Assembly (NCBI GenBank): GCA_030633635.1
Contig: DAOVSA010000011.1
Coordinates: 1 to 10,270 of the forward strand
DNA length: 10,270 nt
Reading direction: 5' to 3'
DNA from: Candidatus Altarchaeota archaeon
Lineage (GTDB): Archaea; Altiarchaeota; Altiarchaeia; IMC4; DAOVSA01
The position numbers were made by a program, and so were the translations under genes. Position 1 is the stretch's first letter. Each line of letters opens with the position of its first letter. The notes beneath the pieces are model-generated. The model saw nothing but the letters and a program-made list of their open reading frames with translations. It was not told the DNA's origin and ran no database searches. Below are positions 5,426 to 10,270 of this stretch, piece after piece.

Positions 5426-6631
5426 TTAATCATTATTTCTATTTCTAATTTTTTCTAATTTTCTATTTCTAATTTTGTTTGCAATTCTTGATTGCAGGCC
5501 CCACAGTTCTGTGAAACCCTCGGATGTTTTTTCATCGAAAGTGCTTTCCTTACCATAAGTGGCTAAATTTTGATCGTATATTGCATTTTTAGACTTTCTA
5601 CCAACCACCATTGACAAACCCTTATACAGTTTCATTCTGACCGTTCCGGTGACCTTTTCATTGATTTTATCGATAAAGGATTCCAGATCTTCCCTGAGAG
5701 GGTCCAGCCACAGCCCGGAGTATGCCAGATATGCCCATTTTTGTTCAACAAAACCGCGGAACAAATTCTCATTAATTGTGCATACATATTTCTCCAGGTC
5801 TTCATGCGCTTTTAACAAAACAACGGCTGCAGGTGCCTCATAAACCTCCCGGGTTTTTAAGCCGATAATACGATCTTCCATGTGATCTATGCGTCCGATT
5901 CCATTGGCTCCTGCGACTTTATTTAGGGTTTCTATCAGATCTACCCCCCCCATTTCAACACCATTTAATTGAGTTGGGATTCCATTTTCGAATTCTATTT
6001 CCAGATATTTGGGTTTATCTGGAGCATTTTCCGGTTGAGTTGTCCATTTGAATGCATCGGCCGGGGGTTCTTTCTCAGGATCTTCTAAAACTCCGCATTC
6101 TATGCTTCTACCCCACAGATTCTGATCGATACTGTACAGGGTTTCTTCGATTTCTATCCCGTGTTCTTTTGCGAATTTAATTCCCTCTTCTCTGCTTAAT
6201 CCCTGTTCTACTGCCGGAAAAACTATTTTTAAGTTTTCATTCAGTGCCTTGATCGTCACGTCAAATCTAACCCGGTCGTTACCTTTTCCAGTACAACCAT
6301 GAGCAACTACAGTTGCGTTTTCTTTTTCTGCAATTTTAACCAGATGTTTTGCTATCAACGGTCTTGACAGGGCAGTTCCAAGTGGATATGCTCCCTCATA
6401 CAACGCATTTGCCTTGATGGATGGAAAAACATAATCTTTTATGAATTCTTCTCTCAGGTCCAATACATAAGGTTTTGCATCCAGTCGCTTCACCTGTTCT
6501 TTAATTTGCTCTAAGTCTTCTTTTTGACCGAGTTCGGCCGTAAATGTCACAACCTCGTATCCTTTTTCCTGCAACCACCGAATTGCCAATGATGTATCCA
6601 AACCACCAGAATATGCCAATATTATCTTCAT
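5426..6631 (-). CDS. argG: argininosuccinate synthase
   Basis: A 401-residue enzyme that condenses citrulline and aspartate using ATP to form argininosuccinate, the penultimate step of arginine biosynthesis, in the cytoplasm. The N-terminal ATP pyrophosphatase motif AYSGGLDTS (6-14) is intact. So are SRPLIAK (89-95), the signature HGCTGKGNDRVRF (111-123) and the substrate-site segment YSIDQNLWGRSIECG (166-180). Length is normal for the family. The ATG at 6631 begins the standard MKIILAYSGG. The conserved core ends near IANKIR. The last ~16 residues are KIRNRKLE followed by KIRNRNND, a tail produced by a 24-bp-period DNA repeat rather than a conserved domain. The gene is divergent from serA and probably leads the operon continuing into the small membrane protein and the DUF5612 gene. 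Confidence 0.98.
   Translation of the reverse strand: MKIILAYSGGLDTSLAIRWLQEKGYEVVTFTAELGQKEDLEQIKEQVKRLDAKPYVLDLREEFIKDYVFPSIKANALYEGAYPLGTALSRPLIAKHLVKIAEKENATVVAHGCTGKGNDRVRFDVTIKALNENLKIVFPAVEQGLSREEGIKFAKEHGIEIEETLYSIDQNLWGRSIECGVLEDPEKEPPADAFKWTTQPENAPDKPKYLEIEFENGIPTQLNGVEMGGVDLIETLNKVAGANGIGRIDHMEDRIIGLKTREVYEAPAAVVLLKAHEDLEKYVCTINENLFRGFVEQKWAYLAYSGLWLDPLREDLESFIDKINEKVTGTVRMKLYKGLSMVVGRKSKNAIYDQNLATYGKESTFDEKTSEGFTELWGLQSRIANKIRNRKLEKIRNRNND
5437..5476 (-). repeat. tandem repeat encoding the argG C-terminal tail
   Basis: ttctatttctaatttt (plus strand) occurs at 5437-5452 and 5461-5476, a 24-bp period. A third partial unit, ttctaatttt, lies between them (5453-5462). In the argG frame this gives KIRNR twice, close to the stop codon at 5426-5428. 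Confidence 0.8.
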
Positions 6632-6674
6632 CTTAGTCCCTTTTAGTCCTTTTCTTCTTAATAATCATTACCTC

Positions 6675-6686
6675 TTTATTAATAAA
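6675..6686. promoter_or_regulatory. palindromic TATA-like element shared by argG and serA
   Basis: tttattaataaa is its own reverse complement and sits near the middle of the 105-bp divergent gap, 44 bp from the argG ATG and 51 bp from the serA ATG. Both distances suit archaeal promoters. On the argG side the flank reads cacaaa just upstream of the box (6687-6692 reversed), a better BRE than the pyrimidine-rich tacctc on the serA side, so argG may be the preferred direction. Confidence 0.45.
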
Positions 6687-6736
6687 TTTGTGAATAATAG
6701 TTAACGTGTAACTTCAAATGTAAAGTAGATATAAAG

Positions 6737-7651
6737 ATGAAACCAAAAGTCCTAGTTGCGGATAAGATACATAGTGACGCGATAGATAAATTAAAAAAAT
6801 TTGCAGACGTTGATCTCGATTTTGGATTAACACCTGAAGAGTTAATGAAAAGGATAGCAGAATACGATGTATTGATCGTTAGAAGCAGTACGCAGGTTAC
6901 CAAAACCCTCATAGATGCAAGTAACTTGAAGGTGATAGGCAGAGCCGGGGTGGGTCTGGATAATATCGATGTAGGTGCTGCGAAGGATAAAGGTATTGAG
7001 GTAGTGAATGCACCTGAATCGGTTACTATTTCCGTTGCGGAGCACGCTTTTGGTTTGATAATCTCTTTGTTTCGAAAAATTCCGATTGCAGATAAATCCC
7101 TGAGAGACGAGAGGTGGGATCGACATAAGTTCATAGGTACGGAACTGTATGGAAAAACCCTCGGCATAGTTGGTTTTGGTCGCATAGGTAAGGAAATTGC
7201 ACTGAGAGCCAGATCATTCGGTATGGATATACTAGTCGATGATCCAAACATCACCAGTGAAGATGCACGTGAATTTAATGCAAATCTGGTTGAGCTGGAT
7301 GAATTATTGGAAAGTGCTGATGTGATCACCATTCATGTGCCATTAACCCCAGACACAAAGAATCTGATCAACGTGAGAGAGCTAAAGTTGATGAAGGATT
7401 CAGCCATACTAATTAATACGTCGAGGGGGGGGATAGTTAATGAAAACTCACTGTATTTGGCATTGAAAAATGAAGAGATTTATGGAGCAGCATTAGATGT
7501 TTTTGAAAACGAACCTCCGATTAATAGCCCGCTTTTCGGGTTAGATAATATCGTATTAACTCCTCATTTGGGCGCTTCCACCAGTGAAGCACAGAGAAAC
7601 GCCGGAATAGTTGTTGTTGAGAAGATAAAAAAGATTTTTAAGGATGAATGA
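6737..7651 (+). CDS. serA: D-3-phosphoglycerate dehydrogenase, short form without ACT domain
   Basis: A 304-residue NAD-dependent 2-hydroxyacid dehydrogenase, most like phosphoglycerate dehydrogenase, which oxidises 3-phosphoglycerate to phosphohydroxypyruvate in the first step of serine biosynthesis. The substrate domain contains RSSTQVT (49-55) and GRAGVGLDNID (68-78). The Rossmann motif is VGFGRIG (145-151). Catalytic residues are R230 (NTSRGG), E259 (FENEP) and H277 (TPHLGAS). It ends right after the catalytic core, so it lacks the ASB and ACT domains used for serine feedback in long archaeal SerA proteins. Feedback inhibition through an ACT domain is therefore not expected. A related 2-hydroxyacid dehydrogenase activity cannot be ruled out. 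The ATG at 6737 matches the family start; no clear Shine-Dalgarno sequence is present. The stop overlaps the next gene by 8 nt. Confidence 0.9.
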   Translation: MKPKVLVADKIHSDAIDKLKKFADVDLDFGLTPEELMKRIAEYDVLIVRSSTQVTKTLIDASNLKVIGRAGVGLDNIDVGAAKDKGIEVVNAPESVTISVAEHAFGLIISLFRKIPIADKSLRDERWDRHKFIGTELYGKTLGIVGFGRIGKEIALRARSFGMDILVDDPNITSEDAREFNANLVELDELLESADVITIHVPLTPDTKNLINVRELKLMKDSAILINTSRGGIVNENSLYLALKNEEIYGAALDVFENEPPINSPLFGLDNIVLTPHLGASTSEAQRNAGIVVVEKIKKIFKDE

Positions 7652-8705
7652 TAATTACCGCAAGAAAATATCCCGAAATCACAAATTCATTACCTTATTC
7701 TTGGCAGGTATTGGGATAATCATTGGGATATTATACTTTATCGGAATAAAAGATATACTTTATGAGGCATCTAAACTCAGAATAGAATATCTCGCGATCT
7801 TATTACTCATCGAATTCACCATACTATTTGTGTGGGCATTCAAATGGAAGATTATCCTCAGGGAATCAGACGTGTTCTTTAAAAACATATTCTCTACATA
7901 TCTGCTTGGAATTTTGATGAATAATTTAACTCCTGTCGGTATAGCTGGCGGTGAGCCATTTAGGGCATATGTATTGTCCAAAGTCGATAAAATTTCGATT
8001 GAAAAATCATTTGCAAGCGTTACTACGGATCTGTTTTTGTGTATACCCCCTATCTTTGTGATAAGCATAGTCGCGATATTCTTTGTATTCTCCTACGGCA
8101 TGTCATCAAATATCGCATTACTTTTGGTTATGATCTCTTTTCTATTGTTTATCACATTCCTCGTGACGATGGCAATATTCTTAAATAAAAATTTTTCTAT
8201 GAAAATCATTAAGTTGTTTTTAGGGATAACATCAAAAATTCCGTTTCTTAAGAGTAGAGCAACGAATGCATATTCACGAATTGATCATATACTGGATGAG
8301 TTCCATGAAACCATAATGGAAAACATGAGGGACAAATATATATTGACCGTCGGGACCCTGTTATCTGGACTTGCATGGTTTTTAACTTTATTTAGAACCT
8401 ATGTGCTCTTTAAGATGCTTAATATCCCCATTTCATTCCCGGAAGTGATAATCGTCCAAATTACTGTGATTACAGTATCATTCTTACCGGTTTTACCGGG
8501 TGCACTGGGTGTATGGGAGGGAACAAGCATTGCTTTGTATACTGGACTTGGTATATCACCTGCATCTGCTGCTGCTGCAACCATAATCGATAGATTCATA
8601 GGTTTCTGGATTCCGGCAGTATTTGGGGTGATTGCAACCATCCATCTGGGTGTCAATATTATCAAGATTCGGGATGAGGATATGGTGCATAATCCAAAAA
8701 ATTAG
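7644..8705 (+). CDS. UPF0104/flippase-like integral membrane protein (lysylphosphatidylglycerol synthase TM-region family)
   Basis: A 353-residue protein with about eight membrane helices (near 16-36, 47-66, 83-98, 131-150, 156-180, 233-255, 265-282 and 312-336). Family signatures are NNLTPVGIAGGEPFRAY (93-109) and LPVLPGALGVWEGTSIALY (281-299), followed by a helix with a conserved arginine (R317). These match the TIGR00374/UPF0104 group, related to the flippase half of bacterial MprF. It lacks the soluble aminoacyl-transferase half, so a lipid-transport role is more likely than lysyl-PG synthesis; the substrate is unknown. The ATG at 7644 overlaps the serA stop (atgaatga), implying translational coupling, though a functional link to serine synthesis is only a possibility (serine is a phospholipid headgroup precursor in archaea). 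Confidence 0.88.
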   Translation: MNDNYRKKISRNHKFITLFLAGIGIIIGILYFIGIKDILYEASKLRIEYLAILLLIEFTILFVWAFKWKIILRESDVFFKNIFSTYLLGILMNNLTPVGIAGGEPFRAYVLSKVDKISIEKSFASVTTDLFLCIPPIFVISIVAIFFVFSYGMSSNIALLLVMISFLLFITFLVTMAIFLNKNFSMKIIKLFLGITSKIPFLKSRATNAYSRIDHILDEFHETIMENMRDKYILTVGTLLSGLAWFLTLFRTYVLFKMLNIPISFPEVIIVQITVITVSFLPVLPGALGVWEGTSIALYTGLGISPASAAAATIIDRFIGFWIPAVFGVIATIHLGVNIIKIRDEDMVHNPKN

Positions 8706-8720
8706 AAAAAGAATTGATGA

Positions 8721-8794
8721 TCTCTATTTAGATCTAAGGATCTCTATTGATCTATCTCTATTGATCTATCTCTATTGATCTATCTCTATTGATC
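8721..8794. repeat. 14-bp tandem repeat array between convergent genes
   Basis: tctctattgatcta is repeated perfectly three times (8741-8754, 8755-8768, 8769-8782), with a fourth partial copy (8783-8794). A diverged 20-bp variant precedes them (8721-8740) and contains the 10-bp palindrome ttagatctaa (8728-8737). Every perfect unit has a GATC. The array fills most of the 98 bp between the flippase stop (8705) and the TFB stop (8804). No T-rich terminator is evident on either strand. Confidence 0.9.
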
Positions 8795-8803
8795 CGGATA
8801 TTG

Positions 8804-9736
8804 CTATGAAGGTACCGGCGTTGGGCATTTCTCAGGTATCATCGAATGTTTTTTAGCAACTACCATCAATTCATTATACCTGCCCTGTATGGTGGTTTTT
8901 GAGATTCCTGGAAACTTTATGATTTCTCCCTGGGTTTGTTTGTCTCCCGTTAATTTTCCTGCCAAATATATCGACGCTATGGCCACAGTTATTGGCACTC
9001 TTCCAGCTGTAACGCCCTCTTCTCTTGCTTTTTCAAGTATTTCAATCGCCTTGGCCATGGTTTCACCGGACACCAGCAATTCACTTGCAATTCTTGGCAC
9101 ATAATCAATCGCTGCAATCACTGGTGCTTTTAACTTCAATTTTTTGCATATAAACCGATAACTTCTCCCTATTTCTTTTTTATCCTTGCCAGATACCTCT
9201 TCCAACTCCTCGAGTGTTTTTGGTCTGTGATGCTGTCTTGATATCAGGTAAATTATCGCCGCAACAATGCTTTCTATTGATCTACCCCGGATCAGGCCCT
9301 TACTTAAGGTCTTTCTGTATAACATCGCGCATTCTTCCTTGATGTTCTCGGGGATATTCAAATAAGAACACATCCTGTCCAACTCAGGCAAAGCTATGGA
9401 TAAATTCCTTTGAACAGAATCTGCCATTCTGGACCTGCGCTGCCATTTTCTAAGCCTGTACAATTGAGCTTTTCTCTCTGGTTGGATTGCACCTCCACGG
9501 ATATCCCTGTCGTACCTGTCAATCTCTGTGGTCAGGCCTTTGCCCATCTTCGCGAACTTTACCGGACCCCCGGTTCTTGCTCTCTTTGACTTTTGATCCT
9601 CATCAAAAGCCCTCCATTCCGGGCCAAAATCGAAAAAAGTATCCTCTAAAATCAAACCACAATTTCTACAAAATACCTCACCGTGCCTGTAATCACTTAC
9701 TATTCTCTCACTCCCACAGTCTGGACATTTATTCAT
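8804..9736 (-). CDS. tfb: transcription initiation factor TFB (TFIIB homologue)
   Basis: A 310-residue basal transcription factor that bridges TBP-bound promoter DNA and RNA polymerase. It has a zinc ribbon with C4, C7, C23 and C26 (CPDC...CRNC), a B-reader/linker region with EWRAF (40-44), a basic segment RKWQRRSRM (96-104), and two cyclin-like repeats (about 112-200 and 206-298). The length is typical. The helix-turn-helix of the second repeat, which reads the BRE, is unusual: it reads GISKTTIQGRYNEL (277-290) where most archaeal TFBs have a VTxVTxRNRYKEL-like sequence. T281 and Q284 stand at the positions of human TFIIB V283 and R286. The start ATG overlaps the stop of the upstream winged-helix gene (ATGA), so the two are translationally coupled. 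It may be the only TFB or one of several paralogues; the window cannot tell. Confidence 0.96.
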   Translation of the reverse strand: MNKCPDCGSERIVSDYRHGEVFCRNCGLILEDTFFDFGPEWRAFDEDQKSKRARTGGPVKFAKMGKGLTTEIDRYDRDIRGGAIQPERKAQLYRLRKWQRRSRMADSVQRNLSIALPELDRMCSYLNIPENIKEECAMLYRKTLSKGLIRGRSIESIVAAIIYLISRQHHRPKTLEELEEVSGKDKKEIGRSYRFICKKLKLKAPVIAAIDYVPRIASELLVSGETMAKAIEILEKAREEGVTAGRVPITVAIASIYLAGKLTGDKQTQGEIIKFPGISKTTIQGRYNELMVVAKKHSMIPEKCPTPVPS

Positions 9737-10146
9737 TTTCTAATGCTTGGAAAACCTGTTCTTTTGTCTAGTTCTATAGCCGTTTCCTTGAGATCCTCAA
9801 AAATCCTCAAGGTATCCCTTTCTGCCTCCTTTATAGTTCTATATAAACTTCCACCCCGAAGTCCATATTTTGTTCCGGACCGGGTAACCAGACCAGCTTG
9901 TATCAATCTGTTCAAATGATTCACTACCGCACCTCTGGACATTCTTATCGCGATTGCAATATCATTACTCGATACTTTTTCCCCATTTCTTGCGCATTCC
10001 AGCAGTTTTCTAAATATCTGGGATGCGGTCTTATCCTTATCTTTATCCTCATAAAATCCAAGAGATCTGCATATCCAGCAAATATCTGCATCTATATCTC
10101 CTTCAAGTGGTTTTTCAATGCACCGTATCTGTAGTCGGAAACTCAT
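9733..10146 (-). CDS. winged helix-turn-helix transcriptional regulator (ArsR-like)
   Basis: A 137-residue cytoplasmic DNA-binding protein. Residues 1-38 (containing LEGDIDADICWICRSLGF) form a conserved N-terminal segment seen in a family of methanogen-lineage regulators. The winged helix spans about 40-98, with recognition helix SRGAVVNHLNRLIQAGL (70-86) and a short wing to 98. A charged helix from 101 to 128 probably mediates dimerisation. I chose ATG 10146, preceded by gtgat four nt upstream, over an in-frame GTG at 10155 that would add three residues. The TGA overlaps the TFB start codon, so this regulator and TFB are made from one mRNA. The target is unknown; the coupling suggests it may control its own operon or work with TFB. 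Cys23 and Cys26 are present but there is no full metal site. Confidence 0.82.
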   Translation of the reverse strand: MSFRLQIRCIEKPLEGDIDADICWICRSLGFYEDKDKDKTASQIFRKLLECARNGEKVSSNDIAIAIRMSRGAVVNHLNRLIQAGLVTRSGTKYGLRGGSLYRTIKEAERDTLRIFEDLKETAIELDKRTGFPSIRK

Positions 10147-10179
10147 CTGAATCACGATTTTATGTGTCTATGTGCCTGG

Positions 10180-10188
10180 TTTTTAAAT
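10180..10188 (-). promoter_or_regulatory. TATA-like element for the regulator-TFB operon
   Basis: On the minus strand catttaaaaacc lies about 38 bp upstream of ATG 10146, predicting a start near 10159 and a short leader that includes gtgat. The surrounding 10190-10270 is extremely AT-rich and contains no gene, so other TATA-like boxes there cannot be excluded. Confidence 0.35.
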
Positions 10189-10270
10189 GTTATTATATTT
10201 ATTATATTATATGTATTTTAACTATAAATATATAATTTTTTTTTGATATAAGATAAACAAAATTAGTATA

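Noticed and set aside
6679..7332. Long minus-strand open frame antisense to serA
   Set aside because: It lies opposite a clear, motif-complete SerA. Its translation is serine-rich with no domain, which is typical of a shadow frame.
8399..8665. Minus-strand open frame opposite the flippase C-terminus
   Set aside because: It is the complement of the conserved PGALGVWEG region of the membrane protein and looks like a shadow.
8721..8794. Possible CRISPR array
   Set aside because: Units are 14 bp and directly contiguous, with no unique spacers and no cas genes nearby.
9487..9771. Plus-strand open frames opposite TFB and its regulator
   Set aside because: They overlap the zinc ribbon and HTH genes on the other strand and encode no recognisable features.

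Overview
This AT-rich window comes from an archaeon. The clearest marker is a full-length transcription factor B (TFB) at 8804-9736 on the minus strand. Supporting signs are TATA boxes about 28-55 bp upstream of several start codons, an ACT/DUF5612-type protein of the methanogen lineage, a winged-helix regulator of a type common in methanogenic Euryarchaeota, and a short SerA. A methanogen-related euryarchaeon (possibly an ANME-1/Syntrophoarchaeia-like lineage) is my inference; no rRNA or other phylogenetic marker is present. A cold-shock-domain protein hints at a moderate rather than hyperthermophilic lifestyle.

Layout. Positions 12-3386 carry plus-strand genes: a small membrane protein, a cold-shock protein, an NhaP-type Na+/H+ antiporter, and a SpoIIM-superfamily membrane protein. 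Positions 3387-3768 hold no confident gene but contain a run of back-to-back hairpins. These lead directly into a PIN-domain protein (3769-4233). Converging on it is a minus-strand set that is probably one operon: argG (6631-5426), a small secreted or membrane protein (5386-4961) and an ACT/DUF5612 protein (4968-4294). argG is divergent from a plus-strand pair, serA and a UPF0104/flippase-like membrane protein (6737-8705), across a 105-bp gap with a perfectly palindromic TATA-like 12-mer. The right end is a minus-strand pair, a winged-helix regulator translationally coupled to TFB (10146-8804), which converges on the flippase gene across a 14-bp tandem-repeat array.

The annotated functions are mostly housekeeping: arginine and serine biosynthesis, ion homeostasis and basal transcription. 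The less ordinary features are these. (1) A tandem hairpin cluster sits immediately upstream of, and in frame with, a PIN ribonuclease-like gene. (2) The TFB has substitutions at both positions equivalent to the residues that contact the BRE in TFIIB. (3) Short tandem duplications recur throughout and often lie exactly on gene ends or starts (nhaP, argG, the DUF5612 gene, the flippase/TFB junction). This suggests a genome-wide tendency to make or keep such duplications.

No tRNA, rRNA, CRISPR array, transposase or integrase was recognised.
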